From an uncultured Collinsella sp. (GTDB lineage Bacteria > Actinomycetota > Coriobacteriia > Coriobacteriales > Coriobacteriaceae), in contig CABUAT010000014.1 of assembly GCA_902489665.1 (NCBI GenBank), positions 1-52,485 of the forward strand: DNA of 52,485 nt, in the 5' to 3' direction. The translations under genes were made by a program, and so were the position numbers. Shown here piece by piece: positions 24,300 through 32,601 of the stretch (positions are counted from its first letter, which is position 1; each line of letters opens with the position of its first letter). The notes beneath the pieces were generated by a model. That model had not been told where the DNA came from and made no database searches. It saw only the letters and a list, made by a program, of their open reading frames with translations.

Positions 24300-25550
24300 T
24301 TAGAGAGCGGGTGGGAGGGTGTCGAGGAGGGCATGGGCGGTGTTGGCGGCGCAGTCGCGTGAGTCGATGATGTAGTCGGCCCAGGCGCGGTAGCGCGGCA
24401 TACGCTGCTCGGCCAGCTTGTCGATGCCGTCGCGCGCGGTGATGGGGCGGCCCTTGTGGGCGAGCTCGTCGAGCTTGCGGTTGAGCATCACGATTTGGCT
24501 GTTTTGGTGCAGCAGAGGGTAGTTCTCGTCGCGCGTAACCACGCCGCCGCCGGTGGAGAGCACCAAGCCGCTGCGCTTGGAGATGTCGGCCAGCGCTGCC
24601 GTCTCCTGCTCGCGGAAGGCCGCCTCGCCGCACTTGATGATAAAGTCGGCGCAGGGCATGCCCAGGCGCTCCTCGAGGGCGCGATCGAGATCGATGTGCT
24701 CGCGGCCCGTGAGCTGGGCGATCTGCTCGCCCACGCGGGTCTTGCCCGAGCCCGGCATGCCGATCAGCGCGATGTTCTGTTCGCGGCGTGACAGGCGCTC
24801 CGTTACGTCCAGGATCCTCTCGCGCGGGGTGGCTTTGCCGGTATAGCGCTCGACAGCTTGTGCCGCCTGGGCAACAAGCATAAGCAGGCCGCCGATGCAG
24901 GGGATGCCGCGGCGCTCGGCCTCGAGCATCAGGCCCGTGCGGGCGGGGTTGTAGACAATGTCGATGACGCCCTCGAGCGCATCGAGGCCTTCGAGCGTGC
25001 AAGGCGCGTCGGGGCAATGGGGGAACATGCCGGCGGGCGTGCAGTTGACGAGTAGGGAGGCGTCGGACTGCTGCGCGATATTGTCGTAGTTGACCTCGCT
25101 CGTGCGACCCACGGGTACGACGATGGCGCCCATGTCTCCCAGCACCATACTTGCCGTGGTGCCGGCGCCGCCGGTGGCACCGAGCACGAGGGCCTTCTTG
25201 CCGGCAACCTCAACGCCCAACTCCTCGACCAGGCACTGGAAACCGAAGTAGTCAGTATTATCGCCGTGCAGGCGGCCGTCGGGCAGGCGCGTGATGGTGT
25301 TGACGTTGCCCATGCGCTCGGCGAGCGGGCTCAGCTCGTCCAGGTATTCCATGACGGCGCGCTTGTAGGGGATGGTCACGTTGGTGCCCTCCCATTCGTC
25401 GCCCGTCATAAAAGCCTCAAGATCCTCGGGCTCGCGCTCAAAACGCACGTACTCAAGCCCCGCCAGCTCCTTGTAGATGGTCGGGGTGTAGCTGTGGCCC
25501 AGCACGCGGCCCAGCACGCCGTAGGGGCGGGTTGCGGCGGTATCGGTCAT
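24300..25550 (-). CDS. aroE-aroK: Fused shikimate dehydrogenase (AroE) and shikimate kinase (AroK)
   Basis: A 416-residue bifunctional enzyme for two consecutive steps, 3-dehydroshikimate to shikimate to shikimate-3-phosphate. AroE half (about 1-250): LGHSYTP (substrate Ser region), NVTIPYK (Lys63), GDNTD (Asp100), LVLGATGGAGTTA (NADPH site). AroK half (about 257-416): ALIGMPGSGKT Walker A (Lys270), DLDRALEERLG, CGEAAFREQE and STGGGV. In shikimate dehydrogenases the first motif is usually HSxSP; here it is HSYTP. ATG at 25550 directly abuts the pheA stop, with GGAGG inside the end of pheA. Both halves look intact. Confidence 0.94.
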   Translation of the reverse strand: MTDTAATRPYGVLGRVLGHSYTPTIYKELAGLEYVRFEREPEDLEAFMTGDEWEGTNVTIPYKRAVMEYLDELSPLAERMGNVNTITRLPDGRLHGDNTDYFGFQCLVEELGVEVAGKKALVLGATGGAGTTASMVLGDMGAIVVPVGRTSEVNYDNIAQQSDASLLVNCTPAGMFPHCPDAPCTLEGLDALEGVIDIVYNPARTGLMLEAERRGIPCIGGLLMLVAQAAQAVERYTGKATPRERILDVTERLSRREQNIALIGMPGSGKTRVGEQIAQLTGREHIDLDRALEERLGMPCADFIIKCGEAAFREQETAALADISKRSGLVLSTGGGVVTRDENYPLLHQNSQIVMLNRKLDELAHKGRPITARDGIDKLAEQRMPRYRAWADYIIDSRDCAANTAHALLDTLPPAL

Positions 25551-26696
25551 CTAGAGCACCTCCGTGTAGCTGCCAAAGTAGGTGAAGCTCTCGCATACGT
25601 CGTCGATCGAATCGAGCAGGTCGTCGAGGGCCTTGCTGCCAAAGGGACAGTCCAGGTCAAAGTAGAACATAAACTCAAAGTCGCGACCGGGGATGGGGCG
25701 GCTCTCGAGCTTGATGAGGTTGATGTTGAGTGCGTAGAAGCGCTCGAGCACGCGATAGAGGGCGCCCGGCTCGTTGGCCGTGGTGATCATGAGCGAGGTA
25801 CGGTTGGCACCGGGATAGACGCGTGGCTCGCGGCTGATGACGACAAAGCGCGTGTAGTTGTTGTCCGAGTCCTGGATGTTGGACTCCAGCACCTCCAGGC
25901 CATAGAGTGCCGCGCAGCTGCGCGATGCGATGGCGGCAACATCGGTGCGGTCGGAATTGGCGACCATCTCGGCCGACATGGCGGTGTTGGGGTACTTGGT
26001 GGCGTGCAGGTCGTGGGACTCGATAAAGCCCGCACACTGGGCAATGGCTTGGCCGTGGCTGTAAACCTCGCGCACGTCGGCGAGCTTGGTGCCGGGCTTG
26101 ACGAGCATGTTGTGGTCGATCTTGAGGCGAAGCGAGCGCACGATGTGGAAGTCGAACTGGGCGAGCAGGTCGTAGACGGCGTTGACCGAGCCGGCGGTGG
26201 AGTTCTCGATGGGCAGCACGCCAAACTCGCAGAAGCCGTCGCGCACAGCGCGCATAACGCCTTCGAAGGTCTCGAAAAACGCGATGTCGGGCACGTCGAA
26301 GAGTTTGCACGCGGCGATCTGGCTATAGGCACCTTCCACGCCCTGGCAGGCAACTGTGGCCGTTTGAGGGAAGGGCGTGTCAAAGGCTGCAGCCGTGGCG
26401 TGGGCCTTTTGCGAGACGGTGATGCCCTTGAGCTCGTTGATGTAGCGCTGCTGCTCGGCCTTGCTCATGCTCATAAGGAGGCGGAACAGGGTGATGGTCT
26501 GCGCCTCGTAGCGCTCGGGCGCGCGGCTGGCGAGGTTGTTGAGTTTTGAGCGCTCGCGGGCGGGGTCAAAGACGGCCTTGCCCATCTCGATCTTTGATTT
26601 GGCGACCTCGGTGGCAATGTCCATACGCTCGACAAAGCTATTGAGGAGCGTGGTGTCGATGCCATCGATGGTCTGGCGAATATCGGCAAGGTCCAT
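25551..26696 (-). CDS. pheA: Bifunctional chorismate mutase / prephenate dehydratase (P-protein)
   Basis: A 381-residue enzyme of phenylalanine synthesis. The N-terminal 85 residues are an AroQ-type chorismate mutase (DIRQTIDGIDTTLLNSFVER...). Residues about 110-290 form prephenate dehydratase, with GVEGAYSQIA, PIENSTAGSV and the catalytic TRF in NNYTRFVV. An ACT domain (about 300-381) holds NEPGALYRVL and the Phe-binding LESRP, so feedback inhibition by phenylalanine is likely. ATG at 26696 follows AAAGGGG. Upstream gap to aroC is 53 bases; aroEK follows with no gap. Confidence 0.95.
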   Translation of the reverse strand: MDLADIRQTIDGIDTTLLNSFVERMDIATEVAKSKIEMGKAVFDPARERSKLNNLASRAPERYEAQTITLFRLLMSMSKAEQQRYINELKGITVSQKAHATAAAFDTPFPQTATVACQGVEGAYSQIAACKLFDVPDIAFFETFEGVMRAVRDGFCEFGVLPIENSTAGSVNAVYDLLAQFDFHIVRSLRLKIDHNMLVKPGTKLADVREVYSHGQAIAQCAGFIESHDLHATKYPNTAMSAEMVANSDRTDVAAIASRSCAALYGLEVLESNIQDSDNNYTRFVVISREPRVYPGANRTSLMITTANEPGALYRVLERFYALNINLIKLESRPIPGRDFEFMFYFDLDCPFGSKALDDLLDSIDDVCESFTYFGSYTEVL

Positions 26697-26749
26697 GGAG
26701 GCCCCTTTCACGTAATGGCAGAGTTGACAGGCAACCCAGGTGAGTCGGG

Positions 26750-27847
26750 TTAGAGCTGGCCTGCGTCCTCGAGGAGGGCGTCCCAGATGGCCAGCGCTGC
26801 GGCTGCTTCGGCTACGGGGACAGCTCGGGGGACGATGCAGGGATCGTGACGACCGTGGACCGAGAGTTCGACATTTTCCATGGCGTCCATGTCCACGGTC
26901 TGCTGCTCGCGGCCAATGGAGGGCGTCGGCTTTACGGCCATACGCCACATGACGGGCGCGCCGGTCGAAATACCGCCCAGGATGCCGCCGGCGTTGTTGG
27001 ATTCGACCTCGATCTTTCCGGTCTCGGCGTCGATGCGATACGGATCGTTGTTCTCGCTGCCGCGCATGGCGGCCACGGCAAAGCCCATGCCAAACTCCAC
27101 GCCCTTTACGGCGGGAATGCCAAACGCGATTTGCGCGATGCGGTTCTCGATGCCGTCGAACATGGGGTCACCGATGCCCGCGGGAAGCCCGTAAATGCCG
27201 CACTCCACGATGCCGCCGATGCTGTCGAGTTCGTCGCGCGCGGCCAGGATCTCCTCGCGCATGCGGCCGGCTGCGGCGGCGTCAATGCACGGCAGATCGT
27301 TCGTAAGGATCGCCTTGCGGTCGGCCTCACGATAGACCATATCGTCCATCGGCAGGTCGGAGATGCCGCCGATCTGCGCGACGTGCGCCATGACCTGAAT
27401 GCCGCGGGCCTCGAGCGCCTGCAGCGCGATCCCGCCGGCGATGCATAGAGGGGCCGTCAGACGGCCGGAGAAGTGCCCGCCGCCGGCGACGTCGTGCATG
27501 TTGTGGTACTTCACACGCGCCGGAAAGTCTGCGTGCCCAGGGCGGGGCTTGCGGCGCAGCTCGGAGTAATCCTTGGAGCGCGTGTTGGTGTTCTCGATAA
27601 TCGCGGCGATGGGCGCGCCGGTGGTATGTCCATCGACAACACCGGCGATGATGTGGGCGGCGTCGGCCTCGCGGCGTTTGGTCGCGGTCTCGTCGCGACC
27701 GGGAGCGCGACGGTCGAGGAAGGCCTGCAGCTTCTCCTGGTCCACGGCGATGCCCGCCGGAATGCCATCGAGCGAGCAGCCGATAGCGGGGGAGTGCGAC
27801 TGGCCGAAGATGCTTAAGTGCAAGACGTTGCCAAAGGTCGAGGACAT
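26750..27847 (-). CDS. aroC: Chorismate synthase
   Basis: A 365-residue FMN-dependent enzyme turning EPSP into chorismate, the last shikimate step. Seen: GESHG-like signature as FGQSHSPAIGC near the N-terminus, DRRAPGRDETATKRREAD, RPGHADFPARVKY, VAGGGHFSGRLTA with the conserved GRxTA and NNAGGILGGISTG. In most enzymes the first motif is GESHG; here it is GQSHS, a subgroup feature. ATG at 27847 has GAGGAGGAAT upstream and lies one base from the aroA stop. Confidence 0.96.
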   Translation of the reverse strand: MSSTFGNVLHLSIFGQSHSPAIGCSLDGIPAGIAVDQEKLQAFLDRRAPGRDETATKRREADAAHIIAGVVDGHTTGAPIAAIIENTNTRSKDYSELRRKPRPGHADFPARVKYHNMHDVAGGGHFSGRLTAPLCIAGGIALQALEARGIQVMAHVAQIGGISDLPMDDMVYREADRKAILTNDLPCIDAAAAGRMREEILAARDELDSIGGIVECGIYGLPAGIGDPMFDGIENRIAQIAFGIPAVKGVEFGMGFAVAAMRGSENNDPYRIDAETGKIEVESNNAGGILGGISTGAPVMWRMAVKPTPSIGREQQTVDMDAMENVELSVHGRHDPCIVPRAVPVAEAAAALAIWDALLEDAGQL

Positions 27848-27848
27848 G

Positions 27849-29168
27849 CTATTCCTCCTCGAGTGTGACCTTGCCGCCCAGCAGGCGGTAGTGGTCGAAG
27901 AAATCGGGATAGGACTTGTTGACGGCCTCGGCGCCGTGGATCACGACCTCGCCGGTGGCACGGCTTGCGGCGATGGCGGCCATCATGGCGATGCGATGGT
28001 CGTTGTGCGAATCGACCTCGCCGCCGGTAAAGGCATCGACACCCTTGATGATGAGGTCATCGCCGGCAATGCGCACCTGCGCGCCCAGCGCGGTGAGCTC
28101 GCGGGTGGTGGTGACCAGGCGGTCGGATTCTTTGATACGCAGACGGGCGCAATCGCGGATAAAGGTGCGGCCCTGTGCCAGCGAGGCCACGGCCGAGATA
28201 ACGGGTACCAGGTCGGGAATGTCGTGGGCGCTCATCTCAAAGCCGGCGAGCTTGTCGGACTGCACGGTGGCGGCGTTGGTGGAGCGCACGATGCGGGCGC
28301 CAAAGCGCGAAAGCGCAGCAAGCACGTTGCGGTCGCCCTGTGCGGAGCTCAGCGACACACCCTCCACGGTGATGGGGTCGGAGCCGATGGCGCCGGCGCA
28401 CAGCCAAAAGGCGGCGTTGGACCAGTCGCCCTCGACGGCTACGCTGCCGGGCGTGCGGTACGAGCCGCTGCTTACGCGGAAGTTCGTGACCTCGGGCTGG
28501 CCGTCCTTGGCCGGAATACGCTCGACGTTGACCTCGACGCCAAAGGCCTTCATTGCCTGGATCGTCAGGTTAATGTACGGGCGGCTCTCGATCAGGCCGG
28601 TCACCTGTACGCAGGAGGGCTGGGCCAGCAGCGGTGCTGCCAGCAGTAGGCCCGAGATGTACTGTGAGCTCACGTTTCCCGGCAGCACAAAGGTGCCCGG
28701 GCGCATGCGTCCGCTCGTCTTGAGCGGAAAACCGCCCAGACCCTGTAGGTCGCAGCCGGCGGCGATGATCTCGTCCGAGAGTGGGGAGAGCGGGCGGGCG
28801 CCCAGACGACCCTGACCCACAAAGGTGGCCTCTGCCCCCAGAGCGCAGGCGACGGGCAACATAAAGCGGAGCGTGGAGCCGCTTTCGCCGCAGTCAAGCG
28901 TGCCACCGGCAAGGGCCTTGAGCAGGCCAAACTCAACACTCTTCATGGTAGGGTGGACCTGGAAGCCGTCCTCGACGGTCTCGATGCGAGCACCCAGGGC
29001 CGTAAGGCAACGCACCGTAGCCTCGATGTCGGCGCAGGTGGTGTTGCAGGTGACGTGTGTCTCGCCGTTGGCGAGCGCGGCGCAGATGATGAGGCGATGC
29101 GCCATCGACTTGGACGCGATGGCGGGAACGGTGCCCTTGAGTGGGGACGGGGTGATGCGGGCTAGCAT
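27849..29168 (-). CDS. aroA: 3-phosphoshikimate 1-carboxyvinyltransferase (EPSP synthase)
   Basis: A 439-residue enzyme joining PEP to shikimate-3-phosphate. Seen: IASKSMAHRLIICAALANG (Lys20, S3P site), LDCGESGSTLRFMLP (family signature with GExGTxxR as GESGSTLR), VSSQYISGLLLAAPL, DIPDLVPVISAVASLAQG and the second signature RIKESDRL. The first signature has Ser where most enzymes have Thr after Gly. Starts within the last codons of aroB (7-base overlap), so translation is probably coupled. Confidence 0.96.
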   Translation of the reverse strand: MLARITPSPLKGTVPAIASKSMAHRLIICAALANGETHVTCNTTCADIEATVRCLTALGARIETVEDGFQVHPTMKSVEFGLLKALAGGTLDCGESGSTLRFMLPVACALGAEATFVGQGRLGARPLSPLSDEIIAAGCDLQGLGGFPLKTSGRMRPGTFVLPGNVSSQYISGLLLAAPLLAQPSCVQVTGLIESRPYINLTIQAMKAFGVEVNVERIPAKDGQPEVTNFRVSSGSYRTPGSVAVEGDWSNAAFWLCAGAIGSDPITVEGVSLSSAQGDRNVLAALSRFGARIVRSTNAATVQSDKLAGFEMSAHDIPDLVPVISAVASLAQGRTFIRDCARLRIKESDRLVTTTRELTALGAQVRIAGDDLIIKGVDAFTGGEVDSHNDHRIAMMAAIAASRATGEVVIHGAEAVNKSYPDFFDHYRLLGGKVTLEEE

Positions 29169-30268
29169 GCGGATGCGTCTCCCTTCTGGCCGAGGCCCTC
29201 GGCAATGAGTTCGTGGAAAGCGGAAAGCGGTGTGCGGTCGATGCTGCAGCGGCCAATGCCGTGCGGAATCACTAGATCGATGGTGTCGCCCGCGCGCTTC
29301 TTGTCGTGGAGCGCCTCGGCAAAGACGGTATCGGCATCTAGGTCGCAGCGGGTCTTGAGGCCATGGCGGGCGCAGAGCTCCTCAATACGACCGGGCAGTG
29401 CGGCATCGCAGACGCCGTGCAGGGCCGCGGCGCGCGTGATGATACCCATGCCGATCGACACGCAGTTGCCGTGTCCCAGCTCAAAGTGCTCGCAGGCCTC
29501 GACGGCGTGCCCGGCGCTGTGTCCAAAGTTGAGGAGCTTGCGCTGGTTGTTTTCGCGCTCGTCGGCGACGACCACGGCGCGCTTGATGTCGATATTGCGG
29601 GCGATGATGAGCGCTACGCGGGCCACATCGCGGTTGAGCAGCTCCAGCGTGAGCGGGGTCTTCTCCAGCTCGGCGAAAAGCTCCGGGTCGGCGATCACGG
29701 CGTGCTTGACGACCTCGCCGCAGCCGTCGGCGAACTGCTCGAGCGTGAGGGTGGCCAGGCACCCCACGTCGGCGATAACCACGCTCGGCTGCCAAAAGGC
29801 GCCGGCCAAGTTCTTGCCGGCAGCCAGGTCGATGGCGGTCTTGCCTCCCACCGACGAATCCACCATGGCGAGCAGGCTCGTGGGGATCTGCACAAACTTG
29901 CAGCCGCGCATGTAGGTGGCGGCCACAAAGCCCGCCACGTCGCCCACGACGCCGCCGCCGAGCGCCACGATCACGTCGGAGCGCGAAAGCTCGTGCTCGG
30001 CCACAAACTCCAAGATGTTGATGTAGGTCTCGGCGCGCTTGTGTGCTTCGCCGGCCTCGAAGGTGTAGATGCTTACCTCGTAGCCTGACGCTTCCAGGCT
30101 CTGTTTGACAGGCATTTGGTAGAGCGGGCCCACGTTGGTGTCCGTCACGATGACGGCCTTGGTGCCGCCGGCAGTGGCGCGCACGAGCGGTCCTGCCTGC
30201 TCCAGCAAAAACGTGCCAACATGCACCTGGTAGGGGCGTGCAGTGTCGATATCGATGGTAATCGCCAT
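29162..30268 (-). CDS. aroB: 3-dehydroquinate synthase
   Basis: A 368-residue NAD- and metal-dependent enzyme that closes DAHP to 3-dehydroquinate. Seen: ALGGGVVGDVAGFVAATYMRG, IPTSLLAMVDSSVGGKTAID, the metal ligand Glu in GCGEVVKHAVI, LLNFGHSAGHAVE with metal His and a second His in LGHGNCVSIGM. Length is standard. AAAGGA lies ten bases ahead of ATG at 30268. There is a 36-base gap from the tyrA stop. Confidence 0.96.
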   Translation of the reverse strand: MAITIDIDTARPYQVHVGTFLLEQAGPLVRATAGGTKAVIVTDTNVGPLYQMPVKQSLEASGYEVSIYTFEAGEAHKRAETYINILEFVAEHELSRSDVIVALGGGVVGDVAGFVAATYMRGCKFVQIPTSLLAMVDSSVGGKTAIDLAAGKNLAGAFWQPSVVIADVGCLATLTLEQFADGCGEVVKHAVIADPELFAELEKTPLTLELLNRDVARVALIIARNIDIKRAVVVADERENNQRKLLNFGHSAGHAVEACEHFELGHGNCVSIGMGIITRAAALHGVCDAALPGRIEELCARHGLKTRCDLDADTVFAEALHDKKRAGDTIDLVIPHGIGRCSIDRTPLSAFHELIAEGLGQKGDASAC

Positions 30269-30304
30269 AAGCTTCGGTCCTTTCGACCTGGCGTGATGGG
30301 TGGT

Positions 30305-31219
30305 CTAGTGGGAGGCCTCGTCATCGAGTGCGCGCTTGATGCGGTCGCCCTCGGCAAGGAGATTCTCCAGATAGCGCTGGTCGCGGTCCTTGAGCGCACG
30401 GCTGTAGGCGCCGAGCGACTCGATCAGGTGGTCGATCTCGAAGGCAAGCGCGTCGGCGTCGTCGATCATGAGCTCGGACCACATTTGCGGGTTGAGGTGC
30501 GCCACGCGGGTGAGATCGCGGTAGCTACCGGCTGAAAAGCCGTGGTGGACCTGGGCGGTCGGGCTCTTGACGTAGGCGTTGGACACCACGTGCGCAAGCT
30601 GGCTCGTGAAGGCGATGACGCGGTCGTGCTCGGCGGCGCTGGTCACGCTGAACTTGCCAAAGCCCAAGGGGCGCACCATCTCGCGCACCTGGCCCAAAAG
30701 TTCCAGCTTGAGCGCGTCGTCCACCGCGGGCGGCACGAGCACGAGCGGAGCGCCCTGGAACAGGCCGGCGCGGGAGTGCGCATAGCCCGAGTACTGCGTG
30801 CCCGCCATGGGGTGCGCGCCCACAAAGTAAAAGCCGTGCTCGCGGGCAAGCTCAAAGGCGCGTTCGCACACGATGCCCTTGACGCCCACCGTGTCGATTA
30901 CCACGGGGCCCATGATGGCGTCGGTGTCGGTGGCGTCGGCGAGCGCCTTGGCGTGCGTCTCGAGCCACTCGATGCAGGCCTCGGGGTAGCAGGCCAGGAC
31001 GATGATGTCGCATTCGCCGAGTGTCTTGTCGTTGAGCTCTCCGGCGACAGTGCCCATGCTGGCGGCCGTCATGACATCGTCATCGGGGTCCCAGGCCAGC
31101 ACGCGGACGCCCGCCTGTGCATATCCGCGGGCAAAGCTACCGCCGATGAGGCCAAGGCCGACGATGCCGGCGCACTTGGGGCCGCCCTGGTTAACGCGCG
31201 CGTTTCTCACCGTACCCAT
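30305..31219 (-). CDS. tyrA: Prephenate dehydrogenase
   Basis: A 304-residue dehydrogenase for the tyrosine branch. GIVGLGLIGGSFARGYAQAG is the dinucleotide-binding site and the Asp after AW (AWDPDDD) suggests NAD preference. GAHPMAGTQYSGYAHSRAG holds the catalytic His, and YRDLTRVA matches the helical dimer domain. No ACT domain at the C-terminus, so tyrosine control, if any, is elsewhere. ATG at 31219 lies three bases after the DAHP synthase stop. Confidence 0.94.
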   Translation of the reverse strand: MGTVRNARVNQGGPKCAGIVGLGLIGGSFARGYAQAGVRVLAWDPDDDVMTAASMGTVAGELNDKTLGECDIIVLACYPEACIEWLETHAKALADATDTDAIMGPVVIDTVGVKGIVCERAFELAREHGFYFVGAHPMAGTQYSGYAHSRAGLFQGAPLVLVPPAVDDALKLELLGQVREMVRPLGFGKFSVTSAAEHDRVIAFTSQLAHVVSNAYVKSPTAQVHHGFSAGSYRDLTRVAHLNPQMWSELMIDDADALAFEIDHLIESLGAYSRALKDRDQRYLENLLAEGDRIKRALDDEASH

Positions 31220-31222
31220 GGG

Positions 31223-32245
31223 CTACTCCATGGTCTCTTGGCAGACAACCTCGCGGATGGCTCGGATGCGGCGCATGGTGTCGTCGAACTGATCGGGGGT
31301 GAGGGCCTGGGCGCCGTCGGACCAGGCGCGGCTCGGCTCGTCGTGGACCTCGATCTCCAGGCCGTTGGCACCGCAGGCGGTCGCGGCGAGCGCCATGGGC
31401 TCGACGTAGCGGGTGTAGCCGGTGGCGTGGCTGGGGTCGGCGACGACGGGCAGGTGCGACAGGTGGTGCAGCACCGGCACGGCGTTGAGGTCGAAGGTAT
31501 TGCGGGTGCGGGTCTCGAAGGTGCGGATGCCGCGCTCGCACAGGATGACGTTGTCGTTGCCCTCGCTCATGATGTACTCGGCGGCCATGAGCAGCTCATC
31601 GATCGTGCCGGACATGCCGCGCTTAAGCAAGACCGGAGTCTTGGTCTTGCCGACCTCTTTGAGCAGAGGGAAGTTCTGGGCGTTGCGGGCGCCGATCTGC
31701 ATGACGTCGATCTTCTTGTCCAGGAAGACCTGCACGTCGCGTGGGTCCATGATCTCGGTGACGATCGGCATGTCGAGCTCGGCAGACGCCTCGCACAGCA
31801 GGTCGAGGCCGGCAGGGCCCATGCCCTGGTAGGCGTAGGGGGAGGTGCGGGGCTTGTAGGCACCGCCGCGCAGCATCGTGGCGCCGGCGGCCTTTACGCG
31901 ACGTGCGATGCGGATGAGGTTCTCGCCCTCGACGGAGCAGGGACCGGCGATGACCTGGAACTGGTCGCCGCCGATCTTGACGCCGTGGCCGCAGTCGATG
32001 ACGGAGTCCTCGGGGTGGAACTTGCGGTTGGCGCGCTTGAACGGCTCCGAGACGCGCTGCACGCGCTCGACGACATCCATGGACTCGAGCAGGAACGGGT
32101 CGATCTTGGTCGTATCGCCCACCAGGCCGATGATCGTCTCGTTCTCGCCGCGCGAGACGTCGGTCTTCAGGCCTTTTTTCTCAATCCAGCTGACGATATG
32201 GCCGACGGCCTCGTCGCTGGCGCTCTGCTTTAAAATTGCAATCAT
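31223..32245 (-). CDS. aroF: 3-deoxy-7-phosphoheptulonate (DAHP) synthase, KdsA-like class with N-terminal regulatory domain
   Basis: A 340-residue enzyme joining PEP and erythrose-4-phosphate, the entry to the aromatic pathway. Residues 1-70 form a ferredoxin-like domain (MIAILKQSASDEAVGHIVSW...), as in feedback-controlled Thermotoga-type enzymes. The barrel follows: VIAGPCSVEGENL, GATMLRGGAYKPRTSPYAYQG, MQIGARNAQNFPLL, VLLKRGMSGT, DPSHATG, and EVHDEPSRAWSDGAQAL. ATG at 32245 is preceded by GAGGAGAGAGG. First gene of the aromatic operon; its promoter should lie in 32246-32449. Confidence 0.95.
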   Translation of the reverse strand: MIAILKQSASDEAVGHIVSWIEKKGLKTDVSRGENETIIGLVGDTTKIDPFLLESMDVVERVQRVSEPFKRANRKFHPEDSVIDCGHGVKIGGDQFQVIAGPCSVEGENLIRIARRVKAAGATMLRGGAYKPRTSPYAYQGMGPAGLDLLCEASAELDMPIVTEIMDPRDVQVFLDKKIDVMQIGARNAQNFPLLKEVGKTKTPVLLKRGMSGTIDELLMAAEYIMSEGNDNVILCERGIRTFETRTRNTFDLNAVPVLHHLSHLPVVADPSHATGYTRYVEPMALAATACGANGLEIEVHDEPSRAWSDGAQALTPDQFDDTMRRIRAIREVVCQETME

Positions 32246-32408
32246 GGTGTGCCTCTCTCCTCGATGGATAACTTTTGCAAAAACGGCCCGCATCGCGAGC
32301 CGTGTATATATGGTGCATGAGAGTTTATACTATCTGACTCGCTTTTGCCTTCTAAAGTGGGCCGTTGCGCCGCGTCTTCCTCGGAATTGCAAAGCTTTTT
32401 CTATTATT

Positions 32409-32438
32409 TTGTTAGCCCGTGGCGCACTTGGGTATAAT
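32409..32438 (+). promoter_or_regulatory. Promoter of tRNA-Arg(CCG)
   Basis: TTGTTA (32409-32414), 18-base spacer and a perfect TATAAT (32433-32438), 11 bases ahead of the mature tRNA 5' end. The segment 32246-32449 also must carry the reverse-strand aromatic operon promoter; a candidate TAGTATAAA-like -10 is visible on the minus strand near 32325-32333. Confidence 0.75.
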
Positions 32439-32449
32439 GCCTACCGTTC

Positions 32450-32526
32450 GCCCTATTAGCTCAGGGGATTAGAGCGTCTGCCTCCGGAGCAGAAGGCCGT
32501 TGGTTCGAATCCAACATGGGGCACCA
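32450..32526 (+). tRNA. tRNA-Arg (anticodon CCG)
   Basis: Seventy-seven bases with encoded CCA. Acceptor arms GCCCTAT / ATGGGGC pair with one G-U. Anticodon stem TCTGC / GCAGA surrounds loop CTCCGGA with CCG as the anticodon. The T arm holds TGGTTCGAATCCA. It reads CGG, which is common in the GC-rich genes here. Confidence 0.94.
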
Positions 32527-32537
32527 TCGAACGTAAG

Positions 32538-32570
32538 ACCGTCCGAACCTCGCATGGTCCGGGCGGTTTT
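32538..32570 (+). terminator. Intrinsic terminator after tRNA-Arg(CCG)
   Basis: Stem accgtccgaac / gtccgggcggt with one mismatch and one G-U, 8-nt loop, followed by tttt. It starts 11 bases after the tRNA, ahead of the P-type ATPase gene. Confidence 0.75.
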
Positions 32571-32601
32571 CTTATACCGACGCGACATGATGGGACGTGG
32601 T

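Noticed and set aside
25266..26549. Plus-strand frame of over 400 codons opposite aroEK and pheA
   Set aside because: Antisense to two clearly conserved genes; no recognisable domain.
30542..32233. Plus-strand frame of over 500 codons opposite tyrA and aroF
   Set aside because: Composition is the complement of conserved genes; no motif, start context or family match.
32246..32449. Possible leader-peptide attenuator or T-box ahead of the aromatic operon
   Set aside because: No Phe/Tyr/Trp-rich short frame and no T-box core sequence was found; only weak small hairpins.
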